This document shows, piece by piece, positions 34,247 through 41,907 of a stretch of DNA of 64,000 nt; position 1 is the first letter of the stretch, and every line of letters begins with the position of its first letter. The position numbers and the translations under genes are program-made. A model generated the notes under the pieces. It ran no database searches and was not told where the DNA came from. It worked only from the letters and a program-made list of their open reading frames with translations. The stretch comes from an uncultured Collinsella sp. (GTDB taxonomy: Bacteria > Actinomycetota > Coriobacteriia > Coriobacteriales > Coriobacteriaceae), in assembly GCA_900545665.1 (NCBI GenBank), contig UQZU01000007.1, positions 6,942 through 70,941 on the forward strand, read 5' to 3'.

Positions 34247-34618
34247 CTGCGAGGCCGGGGAAGCCCCGAGTCGCCGGGGTATTTCCTCCAAATTTCAAAC
34301 AGTCCTATGCAAGACGAAGGCCACATTTAGTGGCCTTCTTTGCATGCGGAACTCATTTGGAGCAAACACCCCGGCGACTCGGGGCTTCCCCGGCCAGACG
34401 ACTCGGCCGTTCGGGTCAGGTAGGCTGAATGGAATAGAGTGAATGGGCGCGCCGTTGGCGCGCCCATTGTTTTGAAGGGAACTCATTTTGAGCAAGCGCC
34501 CGCCCTACCGGGGCTCCCGGGTTCTGTGACGACTCGGCTGTTCGGGTCAGGTGGGCTGAATGGAATTTGGTGAATGAGGGCGCCGATGGCGCCCTCATTC
34601 TTTATGGATGTTGAAAAC
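34247..34618. repeat. Tandem array of hairpin units downstream of gatB
   Basis: The first hairpin has 28-bp perfect outer arms (34253-34280 and 34368-34395) enclosing a terminator-like stem GAAGGCCAC/GTGGCCTTC (34316-34338). A block of about 48 bp beginning GACGACTCGGC occurs at 34397 and again at 34528. Each copy is followed by a different perfect stem: GGGCGCGCC/GGCGCGCCC (34445-34465) and GAGGGCGCC/GGCGCCCTC (34576-34596). A GGAACTCATTT block occurs at 34348 and near 34479. The layout is a 131-bp unit duplicated in tandem. The stems carry T-rich tails, so tandem termination of gatCAB is possible. Confidence 0.75.
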
Positions 34619-34799
34619 GAAGGTGAATACTTTTCCGCGAAGTGAATGACCTATTTTTGGACCCCTGAAACATCAACACTTTTTTGGCTCGGTTTCCTGC
34701 GGTTTTGTCGAGTGTTTCCTGCGGTTTTGCTGCGAAAAAATGCGGATGCTTCGGGGGTCCAATTTTCCTCGTTCACTTCGCGGAAAACCATTCACCTTC
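34619..34799. mobile_element. 181-bp hairpin element, MITE-like
   Basis: The arms 34619-34646 and 34772-34799 are inverted with about three differences (GAAGGTGAAT and ATTCACCTTC at the tips). An inner pair, 34657-34674 and 34745-34762, is inverted with two mismatches (TTGGACCCC and GGGGTCCAA). The loop holds a direct repeat GTTTCCTGCGGTTTTG. No gene is present. A miniature transposable element is the simplest reading. From 34800 to 34914 nothing further is recognised. Confidence 0.6.
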
Positions 34800-34914
34800 A
34801 ATTTGCTGGAGAGGGGAGGGCTCCCTCTTTGGCGTCACGGATGTACATCGCGGCGGGCGGATCGCCAGAAGCCGGCTGCTCTGCATCTTAAGATTTCCAA
34901 AAAGTTAACCTTTG

Positions 34915-34946
34915 TTGACCTCAATAGTTAGATAAACTAAACTATT
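34915..34946 (+). promoter_or_regulatory. Promoter with palindromic, possibly metal-responsive operator
   Basis: TTGACC (34915-34920) and TAAACT (34938-34943) are spaced by 17 bp. Overlapping the -10 is a 24-bp partial palindrome with AATAGTT at 34923 and AACTATT ending at 34946, with core TTAGATAAACTAA. TTAG-n5-CTAA is reminiscent of DtxR/MntR-type operators. It controls the DUF6110-ATPase unit by position. Confidence 0.45.
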
Positions 34947-35029
34947 TTCCAAAAGTGCGCTCGAGCTAACTAATGAACTCGAGCGTTGAGGCACCGTGCC
35001 GCAGTTGTTGCGGAAAAGGGAGACACATC

Positions 35030-35275
35030 ATGAAGAAGTCCACGTTTAACACCCTGCTTGTTGGTGGCGGTTTTCTGCTTGGTACGGCCGGCATCAAGCT
35101 GCTCACCAGCGCTCCGGTCAAGAATGCCTGCATGCAGGGTATCGCGTGCGGCATGCGCATCAAGAACGGCTACCAGGACATGGTCGAGCAGGCCAAGGCT
35201 AATGTCGACGACATGGTTGCCGAGGCGGCCTACATCACCCAGAGCGAGGCCGCTGCTGACGAGGCAGCCGAGTAA
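35030..35275 (+). CDS. Small DUF6110-like protein beside P-type ATPase
   Basis: This 81-aa protein has a short hydrophobic N-terminal segment (about 4-24, FNTLLVGGGFLLGTAGIKLL). A helical segment with RIKNGYQDMVEQAKANVDDM and an acidic Ala-rich end follow. This matches the small DUF6110 proteins that precede heavy-metal P-type ATPases in gut Firmicutes and Coriobacteriia. The molecular role is unknown; a membrane-anchored metal chaperone or ATPase accessory is possible. The ATG at 35030 follows AAAAGGGAGA, and the ATPase gene begins 18 bp after its stop. Confidence 0.7.
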   Translation: MKKSTFNTLLVGGGFLLGTAGIKLLTSAPVKNACMQGIACGMRIKNGYQDMVEQAKANVDDMVAEAAYITQSEAAADEAAE

Positions 35276-35293
35276 CGCTCCCAGGCACAAACT

Positions 35294-37369
35294 ATGAGAT
35301 TCTCGATTATTAGCGAGATCCCCGGCAGGACCCGTCTTCAATTGGCGGGTCCTGTGCCAGAGAGCGATCTCGACGCACTTCTTAAGCTTGGCGGCGACAT
35401 TGACGGTGTGCGCAAAGTGCGCGTGTATGGCCGCATTGGCCAGATGGCGCTGGAGTACGACGAGCCGCGCCGCGCGAGCGTGCTCGACGCCTTGGGCGCA
35501 CTCGATGCTCAAGCTATCGCCGATGCCAAGTCGGGCTACGTGATGCAACTCGAGCCGCGCAAGCACAAACTCGTTATGGACCTGGCAACACTCGTCGGTG
35601 CCCACTATGCGCGCCGATGGTTTTTGCCCAGGCCTCTGCGTGCGGTGTTTGTCGTGGCCGGTTACATGGCATTTTTGCGCGCTGCCCTTCATGAGCTGGC
35701 GCAGCCGCGCCTGACCGTTCCCGTGCTCGACGCTTCGGCCATCGGCATTTCGTTCGTCAAGCGTGATGTCGACACCGCGGGCCAGACAATGTTCCTGCTC
35801 AACGTGGGCGAGCTGCTCGAGGACTACACGCGCGCTATGAGCGAAAATGAGCTCATCAACTCGCTGCTCGAAGTGCCCGACAAGGCGCAAAAGGTCGTCG
35901 GCGACACTGAGGTGAGCGTTGCCGCCACCGAGCTTGAGCCCGGCGACTTGGTCGCCGTGCGCACCGGCATGTCCATCTGCATTGACGGTGTGGTCGAACA
36001 GGGGAGCGCCATGGTCAACCAGGCGACCCTGACCGGCGAGCCGCTTGCCGTCGAGCGCAGCGCAGGCGACGATGTGTTTGCCGGTACCGTCGTGGAAGAC
36101 GGCAGCATCTTGGTGCGCGTGCGCGCCAACACGGCTCAGACCAAGCTCCGCTCGATCGTCTCGCTCGTGCAGACGGCCGACTCGCTCAAGTCCGAGGGCC
36201 AGTCGCACATGGAAGACCTCGCCAACAAGATCGTCCCGTGGAACTTCCTGCTCGCGGGCTTGGTTGCACTCACCACGCGTAGCCTCATCAAGACCTCGGC
36301 GGCGCTGATGGTCGACTACTCGTGCGCACTCAAGCTCACGGGTTCGGTCGCCGTCATGACCGCCATGAGCGATGCTGCCAAGATGGGCGTGATGGTCAAG
36401 GGCGCCAAGTACTTTGAGTCGTTTGCCAAGGCCGATACCATTGTCTTTGATAAGACCGGTACGCTCACCGAGGCACAGCCGCGTCTTGCCTGTGTGCTCA
36501 CCACCGATGGCTGGAGTGAGGACGAGGTCCTGCGCCTTTCCGCTTGCTTGGAGGAGCATTTTCCGCATCCGGTGGCGCGCGCCGTGGTCAACGCCGCCCG
36601 CGAGTGTGGGCTCGAGCATCGCGAGCGCCATGCCGCCGTCGAGTACATTGTGGCGCACGGCATCGCTTCGTCCATTGAAGGGCGTCGCGCCATCATCGGT
36701 TCCGCGCACTTTGTATTTGAGGACGAGGGTGCGCAGCTTGAGTCCGACATCAAGGAGCAAATCGAGCTCCAGATGCAGGGCCTGTCGCCGCTGTATCTGG
36801 CGGTCGATGGCAAGGTCGTCGGCGTGCTCGGTATCGAGGATCCGCTCAAGCCCGGGGTCCGTGAGGCTATCGCCGACCTGCATGAGCTGGGCGTCAAGCA
36901 TGTCGTTATGCTCACGGGCGATTCGGAACGCACAGCCGAGCGCATTGCGCGCGAGGCGGGGGTCGACGAGTTTAAGGCCGAGCTGCTGCCCGAGGACAAG
37001 TACGCGTATGTGGAGCGGATTAAGCGCGAGGGGCGCCACGTTGCCATGGTGGGCGACGGCGTCAACGACTCACCGGCGCTGGGCCTGGCCGATGTGGGTC
37101 TGGCCATGGGCGGTGGAAGCGACATCGCCAAGGAGGTCGCCGATATCATCCTGACCGATACGGATCTGGCCGCGATCGTGCGTCTACGCCGCATGAGCCA
37201 GGGGCTTATCGACCGTCTGACGAGTTCGTATTCCAAGGTGATGCTCACCAACTCGGCGCTGTTGGCATTGGGTATTACCGGCACGATTACGCCGCAGGCG
37301 TCGTCGCTGCTGCACAACGGCTCAACGATCGCCTACAGTCTGAGCAACGCAAAGGCATATCTGCGCTAG
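35294..37369 (+). CDS. P1B-type heavy-metal ATPase with unusual transport motif
   Basis: This is a 691-aa cation-transporting ATPase. The N-terminal domain starts with the HMA-like EIPGRTRLQL. The membrane domain, actuator domain with TLTGEP, and phosphorylation site DKTGTLTE (Asp386) follow. The hinge motif is GDGVNDSPAL. In the membrane helix that normally carries CPC, SPC or TPC the motif reads DYSCAL (341-346), with a single Cys and no Pro. So the metal cannot be assigned from the usual rules. It forms an operon with the DUF6110-like gene and is probably metal-regulated through the TTAG-n5-CTAA site. Manganese, zinc or iron export is a reasonable guess and no more. Confidence 0.9.
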   Translation: MRFSIISEIPGRTRLQLAGPVPESDLDALLKLGGDIDGVRKVRVYGRIGQMALEYDEPRRASVLDALGALDAQAIADAKSGYVMQLEPRKHKLVMDLATLVGAHYARRWFLPRPLRAVFVVAGYMAFLRAALHELAQPRLTVPVLDASAIGISFVKRDVDTAGQTMFLLNVGELLEDYTRAMSENELINSLLEVPDKAQKVVGDTEVSVAATELEPGDLVAVRTGMSICIDGVVEQGSAMVNQATLTGEPLAVERSAGDDVFAGTVVEDGSILVRVRANTAQTKLRSIVSLVQTADSLKSEGQSHMEDLANKIVPWNFLLAGLVALTTRSLIKTSAALMVDYSCALKLTGSVAVMTAMSDAAKMGVMVKGAKYFESFAKADTIVFDKTGTLTEAQPRLACVLTTDGWSEDEVLRLSACLEEHFPHPVARAVVNAARECGLEHRERHAAVEYIVAHGIASSIEGRRAIIGSAHFVFEDEGAQLESDIKEQIELQMQGLSPLYLAVDGKVVGVLGIEDPLKPGVREAIADLHELGVKHVVMLTGDSERTAERIAREAGVDEFKAELLPEDKYAYVERIKREGRHVAMVGDGVNDSPALGLADVGLAMGGGSDIAKEVADIILTDTDLAAIVRLRRMSQGLIDRLTSSYSKVMLTNSALLALGITGTITPQASSLLHNGSTIAYSLSNAKAYLR

Positions 37370-37388
37370 CGCTTTTGGTTGAGTTTAT

Positions 37389-37438
37389 GGCCTGCATTCG
37401 AACGGTGCTGCAGCTACCGGAATGCAGGCCTTTTGCGT
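37389..37438 (+). terminator. Terminator after P-type ATPase gene
   Basis: GGCCTGCATTC (37389-37399) pairs perfectly with GAATGCAGGCC (37420-37430), followed by TTTTGCGTTT. The loop holds a further GGT/ACC pairing. Confidence 0.9.
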
Positions 37439-37447
37439 TTGACCATG

Positions 37448-37523
37448 TGCTAGCAGCAATATATAGTAATGCTAGCATGGATAGCAGAAGTCGAAGGCGA
37501 GGTTGAGATGGGTGCTGCTAGCG
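37448..37523 (+). promoter_or_regulatory. TGCTAGCA operator repeats of the RelB/PIN pair
   Basis: The palindrome TGCTAGCA occurs at 37448-37455 and 37470-37477, 22 bp apart. A partial copy TGCTAGCG is at 37516-37523, 46 bp further. Spacing near whole helical turns fits cooperative binding by a ribbon-helix-helix antitoxin. Confidence 0.6.
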
Positions 37524-37861
37524 GCATGGCGCAGGTGAACGTTCGCATTGATCGTCAGGTCAAGGACCATGCGGAGGAAGCGTTGCGGTTTTCGGGCGCC
37601 TCGCTGCCCGAGCTTATCAAAAAGGTCGTAGCGAAGGTTGCACAGGGCGGCGGTTCGTGCGAAGAGGTGTTGTCGGTCGTTGACGACCAACTGCCTAGTG
37701 CTGGTGCCACCTCGCTGTTCGCCGCATCATGGGCGGCGGCGGATCAGCTTTACGCGGACCTGGGCATCGCTACGTCGTCCGTGTCCGACGATCGTGATTG
37801 GGACGCAATCTATTCCGAAGCCATGGACGAGCGCTATCGCCAAAAGGGGATGATCCTGTGA
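37508..37861 (+). CDS. RelB/DinJ-like antitoxin
   Basis: This 117-aa protein has an N-terminal ribbon-helix-helix pattern (MAQVNVRIDRQVKDHAEEAL, with SLPELIKKVV as second helix), typical of RelB/DinJ antitoxins. The acidic C-terminal part would wrap the toxin. The ATG at 37508 follows GGCGAGGTTGAG; an ATG at 37526 is a possible alternative. The stop codon overlaps the GTG of the PIN toxin. The TGCTAGCA repeats upstream fit autoregulation. Confidence 0.8.
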   Translation: MGAASGMAQVNVRIDRQVKDHAEEALRFSGASLPELIKKVVAKVAQGGGSCEEVLSVVDDQLPSAGATSLFAASWAAADQLYADLGIATSSVSDDRDWDAIYSEAMDERYRQKGMIL

Positions 37862-38373
37862 GCGGGTCTCCCCTCAAAATAATGGTGGACGCCAACGTAT
37901 GGGTCGATTCGTTTTGCGTCGACCATGCCGAGTCGCTTGCCGCGCGTGCGTTTATTGGGCAGGCGCCGGAGACGGGGGCGTTGCTGTTCTTCCCGGTGCA
38001 TATCGCTAAGGACGTGCTGTACGTTGTCCAACACGAGCTGAAGCGTAGCGTCCTTGCCAGCGGGGGAGCACTCGACGAGGCGTCTGCCCGCGCAATTGGC
38101 GATGCGGCGTTGGCGTTTGTGCGGAACATGACCGAAAACGCCACGGCCGTGGGTGCAGATGCGTCGGACCTTTGGCTGGCCGACAAATACTTAGCGCTCC
38201 ATCGCGATTACGAGGACAACTTGGTGCTCGCTGCGTGCAAGCGCGCACAGGTCGATTACTTGGTGACCAACGATCGCAAGCTGCTCGAACATGCCGATCT
38301 TGCAGCGAAGACCCCGCGCCAAATGATGCCGATTCTTGCTTTGGCCGAACGCGGCGGCGCGGCTATCGGTTGA
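37858..38373 (+). CDS. PIN-domain toxin
   Basis: This 171-aa protein is a PIN-fold ribonuclease candidate. Acidic residues are placed as in the family: IMVDANVWVD (Asp11) near the N terminus, ASDLWLADKY in the middle, and YEDNLVLAACKRAQVDYLVTND near the C terminus, which begins YEDNLVLAAC. Toxins of this type cleave RNA. The GTG at 37858 overlaps the antitoxin stop by 4 bp and follows AAAAGGGGATGA. Pairing a RelB-type antitoxin with a PIN toxin is less common than RelB-RelE but is known. Confidence 0.85.
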   Translation: MSGSPLKIMVDANVWVDSFCVDHAESLAARAFIGQAPETGALLFFPVHIAKDVLYVVQHELKRSVLASGGALDEASARAIGDAALAFVRNMTENATAVGADASDLWLADKYLALHRDYEDNLVLAACKRAQVDYLVTNDRKLLEHADLAAKTPRQMMPILALAERGGAAIG

Positions 38374-38385
38374 CGCGAACTGTTT

Positions 38386-38422
38386 GCGGGCCTCTTGGAC
38401 GACGATGCGCCAAGGGACCCGC
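38386..38422. terminator. Hairpin between convergent genes
   Basis: GCGGGCCTCTTGG and CCAAGGGACCCGC can pair with two mismatches across an 11-nt loop. It lies between the PIN toxin (plus) and the unknown protein (minus). T-runs are poor. Confidence 0.4.
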
Positions 38423-38431
38423 GTCTGCTAT

Positions 38432-38866
38432 TTACAAAAGCTCGGCCTTAATGGCGGGACTTTCTGCGAGCTGCTCGGCTGCCTTTTCTTCGGAGCTGTT
38501 GAGCGCGGCTAAGCTGCGGTAGACCCACTCGTTGACCTGAGTGTTCTTGACGCCTGCGGTCTGCATAAGGGCGCCTACCTCGCGGATTGCTGCGAGCAGA
38601 TCGGCTTTGGGACCCGCGAGCTCGACCTCGATGCCGTGGTAGGCGGCCACGCCGCGGTTCTCACTCACGTGGTCGATAAAGCCCTCGACGGTCTCAAGCT
38701 GCTGGGCGAGAGCCGCATCATCGTCAGCGTCCAGCGCGACGAGTGCGTTCGATACCGTGAGGGCGGGATGTCCGCAGGGGACAAAGCCCTCGATGACATC
38801 CATAGCTTCGGTAATGGTTGAGCCCAGGCCTGCGAGGGCATTGACGAGTTGCTGCTTGGTATCCAT
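38432..38866 (-). CDS. Unknown small alpha-helical protein
   Basis: This 144-aa acidic, Ala/Leu-rich protein lacks signal peptide or transmembrane helices. It has Cys in FVPCGHPAL and ends EQLAESPAIKAELL. I do not recognise a family. GAAAGGACC precedes the ATG on the minus strand, and the codon pattern is that of a real gene. It is monocistronic and diverges from ssrA, with 237 bp between them. Confidence 0.8.
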   Translation of the reverse strand: MDTKQQLVNALAGLGSTITEAMDVIEGFVPCGHPALTVSNALVALDADDDAALAQQLETVEGFIDHVSENRGVAAYHGIEVELAGPKADLLAAIREVGALMQTAGVKNTQVNEWVYRSLAALNSSEEKAAEQLAESPAIKAELL

Positions 38867-39103
38867 GGCGGTCCTTTCGACGGGTCAATTTTGCTTGGCG
38901 AAAATATACGTGACGCGATCGGTAGCAAAAGTGTGAAGTGCGGCGCACATTGGGGTCTTCACAGCTCGTGCATAGAACAGCTGTCCGCTTTCAGAACGTG
39001 GTAAGATAACACTCCACAAGCGGGGCTCGCCCTGCATGTTCCTTGAAAAGTCGACGGGTGTTGGGTATTCGTGCCCGATACCATCCAGACTTTCCCGACA
39101 TTC

Positions 39104-39467
39104 GGGGGCGACTGGTTTCGACACGATAGCTCTGAGAGAGGAAGCAAGCCGAGGTCTCCTCGCCTCGTTAAACAGGGGTACCGTCAAATTGAATTGACAA
39201 CAACTCTTCTTTTGAGCCTATGGCTCTCGCTGCTTAGTTTATAGCGGCGCGTCAACCCGGTGATTTCCCCGACACCGGCGCGACGTCATGTTAGGGGAAT
39301 GCTCCTGCGCACGTAATCGGTATGGCGCAGGCTAAGACCGAACCGGTTAGGACGCCGCGAGCGTGTCGCTGCGCGCAAAGCGTCCGAGACTAAACCAGCG
39401 ACTGAGCTTGGAGATGCCAATCAGGGGGCTTTCGTGGACCGGAGTTCGATTCTCCGCGCCTCCACCA
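39104..39467 (+). ncRNA. ssrA: tmRNA
   Basis: The tmRNA rescues stalled ribosomes and tags the nascent peptide. The 5' end GGGGGCGACTGGTTTCGAC and the 3' end GGAGTTCGATTCTCCGC then GCCTCCACCA form the tRNA-like domain with a 7-bp acceptor stem and an encoded CCA. The tag frame at 39196-39237 reads DNNSSFEPMALAA and stops with TAG. The ending ALAA is the usual ClpXP signal. The RNA is in one piece (364 nt). A terminator follows at 39477. Confidence 0.97.
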
Positions 39468-39476
39468 AAAGTTATA

Positions 39477-39510
39477 AGCAGGTAGAAAAGTATTTCTACC
39501 TGCTTTTTTA
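39477..39510 (+). terminator. Terminator of tmRNA
   Basis: AGCAGGTAGAAA (39477-39488) pairs perfectly with TTTCTACCTGCT (39493-39504) across a 4-nt loop, followed by TTTTTA. Confidence 0.95.
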
Positions 39511-39519
39511 TTACTTATT

Positions 39520-39783
39520 GATACCGCGGAGAATCGAACTCTGCGCAGGGCGAGGGCGTAAAGAAAACGCGTGAGCGTTTTTAGCCCGCGGGCGAGGACG
39601 CCGGTAGGCGGCCGAAGCCGGTGCGGATTTGCGAAGCAAATACGCGGATTCTCCGCGCAAAGCTCCAGCCCTATATAGATGCGAGCCGATGGGATGACGA
39701 CCGGCAATACCCCGCGCCAACGCCACCCCTGTACCGCGGAGAATCGAACTCTATGCAGGGCGCGAGCGTTAAGAAAACGCCGC
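39520..39783. repeat. Scattered copies of the tmRNA 3' end
   Basis: ACCGCGGAGAATCGAACTC occurs at about 39523-39541 and 39735-39753. Each is the reverse complement of the tmRNA T-arm region, and each is followed by a similar GCAGGGCG...AAGAAAACGC tail. A third, direct-sense fragment GATTCTCCGCGC lies at about 39653. The pattern resembles att-site debris from elements that use ssrA as integration site. No gene is visible from 39511 to 39906. Confidence 0.65.
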
Positions 39784-39906
39784 AGCAACGCAGGGTGGGA
39801 TGCGCTTTCCCGCCGACCGACCCGTCCTCCGCAACTCCAAAACCAATGCGCTCTCTATCCCAAAACTGGGTAGAAGAAGGCCAAAACGAAACAGCAGGAG
39901 GTCAAT

Positions 39907-40785
39907 ATGACTGCAGAAGATAAGGCAAAGAACGCCGGGAAGGTCGCGCTCGTCCTGGAGGGCGGTAGTTTTCGCGGGCAGTTTACCGCGGGCGTGCTCG
40001 ACGTTCTCATGGAGGCCGGCGTCGAGATTCCGGCGGTATATGGTGTATCGGCCGGCGCCCTCAACGGCGTGAACTACAAGTCGCACCAGATCGGCCGTGC
40101 CAACCGCATCAACCTGGCTTTCTGCAACGACAACCGTTTCATGGGCGTTGCATCGTTTGCGTCCACGGGTTCCATCGTGGGTTACGACTTTATCTTCAAT
40201 GATGTCCAGGACCGCCTGGATCCCTTTGACAACGAGACGTTCGACGCGAGCCCCATCGAGATGTACGCCGTCGCGACGGATATGCTCTTCGGAACCGCCA
40301 CGTACCTCCCGGTCAAAAGCGCCGTGCTCGATCTCGACGCCGTGCGCGCATCGACGTCGCTGCCGCTGGTGACGCCGCCGGTCGAGATTGACGGGCACAA
40401 ATACGTCGACGGTGGCGTAGCCGATTCGGTCCCCATCGAGCACGTGCTGGAGGAGGCGGGCTTGGATCGCGCGGTTGTCATTGTCACGCAGGACCGCTCG
40501 TACGAGAAAAAGCCTTACGAGTTTATGCCCGCCGCACGAGCCCGCTATGCCGACTACCCCTATCTGCTCGAGGCTATCGAGACGCGCCACGACCGCTATA
40601 ACATCCAGCGCATGCATCTGTGGAAGTATGAGCGCGAGGGCCGTGCGCTGGTCATTGCTCCGCAAAAGCCGGTCGAGGTCGGCCACGTTGAGCACGATCC
40701 GGCAAAGCTCCTCGACCTGTATATTCAGGGCCGCCAGGAGGCAAAGCGCCTACTGAGTGATATCGAGGCATTTGTCGAGCGCTAG
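39907..40785 (+). CDS. Patatin-like phospholipase
   Basis: This 292-aa cytoplasmic acyl hydrolase of the bacterial patatin (RssA/YjjU-like) family has the oxyanion-hole motif GGSFRGQF near residue 18. The nucleophile elbow is GVSAG with Ser48, and the catalytic Asp168 is in DGGVAD. The C-terminal half continues as in YjjU proteins with a conserved RH-RY region. It probably hydrolyses lipid acyl esters; the physiological substrate is unknown. AGGAGG precedes the ATG. Confidence 0.94.
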   Translation: MTAEDKAKNAGKVALVLEGGSFRGQFTAGVLDVLMEAGVEIPAVYGVSAGALNGVNYKSHQIGRANRINLAFCNDNRFMGVASFASTGSIVGYDFIFNDVQDRLDPFDNETFDASPIEMYAVATDMLFGTATYLPVKSAVLDLDAVRASTSLPLVTPPVEIDGHKYVDGGVADSVPIEHVLEEAGLDRAVVIVTQDRSYEKKPYEFMPAARARYADYPYLLEAIETRHDRYNIQRMHLWKYEREGRALVIAPQKPVEVGHVEHDPAKLLDLYIQGRQEAKRLLSDIEAFVER

Positions 40786-40848
40786 CGTCGCGACGTCATG
40801 ACCCATGGACGACATGTGCAGAAAGTCTGGTCAGAGCCAAAATACCTG

Positions 40849-40876
40849 TTGACTCGGGCGACGAGCGGGGTAATAT
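40849..40876 (+). promoter_or_regulatory. Promoter of rplM-rpsI
   Basis: TTGACT (40849-40854), a 16-bp spacer and TAATAT (40871-40876) lie 66 bp before the rplM start codon. Confidence 0.7.
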
Positions 40877-40942
40877 GGACGGGTTACTTGCAGAGCCCCG
40901 TGAATCTCTGTAACAACACGTACTGTACATGGAGGAGTCTAA

Positions 40943-41386
40943 GTGATTTCGAAATCGACTCACTACGCCAAGCAGGGCGAGGTCCAGCGCAACTGGGTTC
41001 TCGTCGACGCCGATGGTGCTGTCCTGGGCCGTCTTGCCACCCAGATCGCAATGATCCTGCGCGGTAAGAACAAGCCCCAGTTCACGCCCAACAGCGACTG
41101 CGGCGACTTCGTTGTCGTCATCAACGCCGATAAGGTCCAGCTTACCGGTAACAAGGCCGACACGAAGACCTATTATCGCCACAGCGGCTACAACGGCGGC
41201 CTCAAGGCTGAGAGCTTCCGCCAGGCTATGGAGAAGCACCCGGAGAAGGTCATCGAGCGCGCCGTTCGCGGCATGCTGCCCAAGACCACCCTCGGCCGTG
41301 CCCAGATGACCAAGCTTAAGGTCTACGCTGGTGCCGAGCATCCGCATGCTGCCCAGAACCCCACGAAGATTGAGCTGGAGGCTTAA
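40943..41386 (+). CDS. rplM: 50S ribosomal protein L13
   Basis: L13 is an early-assembly protein of the large ribosomal subunit. The 147-aa product has the usual length and conserved segments (WVLVDADGAVLGRLA, YYRHSGYNGGLK, AVRGMLPKTTLGR). The start is GTG, after GGAGGAG. It is followed 2 bp later by rpsI, the standard pair. Confidence 0.98.
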   Translation: MISKSTHYAKQGEVQRNWVLVDADGAVLGRLATQIAMILRGKNKPQFTPNSDCGDFVVVINADKVQLTGNKADTKTYYRHSGYNGGLKAESFRQAMEKHPEKVIERAVRGMLPKTTLGRAQMTKLKVYAGAEHPHAAQNPTKIELEA

Positions 41387-41388
41387 AG

Positions 41389-41784
<396 letters not shown>

Positions 41785-41814
41785 GGTTTTATCTCCTTTC
41801 GAGATACAATGTAC

Positions 41815-41858
41815 AAGCGGGGCCTGCCGATTCCTCGGCGGGTCCCGCTTTTCTTTTT
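41815..41858 (+). terminator. Terminator of rplM-rpsI
   Basis: AAGCGGG...CTGCCGA and TCGGCGGGTCCCGCTT form a long stem with one internal bulge, followed by TTCTTTTT. Confidence 0.9.
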
Positions 41859-41907
41859 CGACTAGGGTGGGCGGTTGCATATCGCCTGCTAGGGAAGGAG
41901 CGATCCT

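Noticed and set aside
34970..37039. 689-codon minus-strand frame opposite the P-type ATPase
   Set aside because: Shadow of the GC-rich ATPase gene, with no recognisable domain and low-complexity composition rich in His/Arg/Gly.
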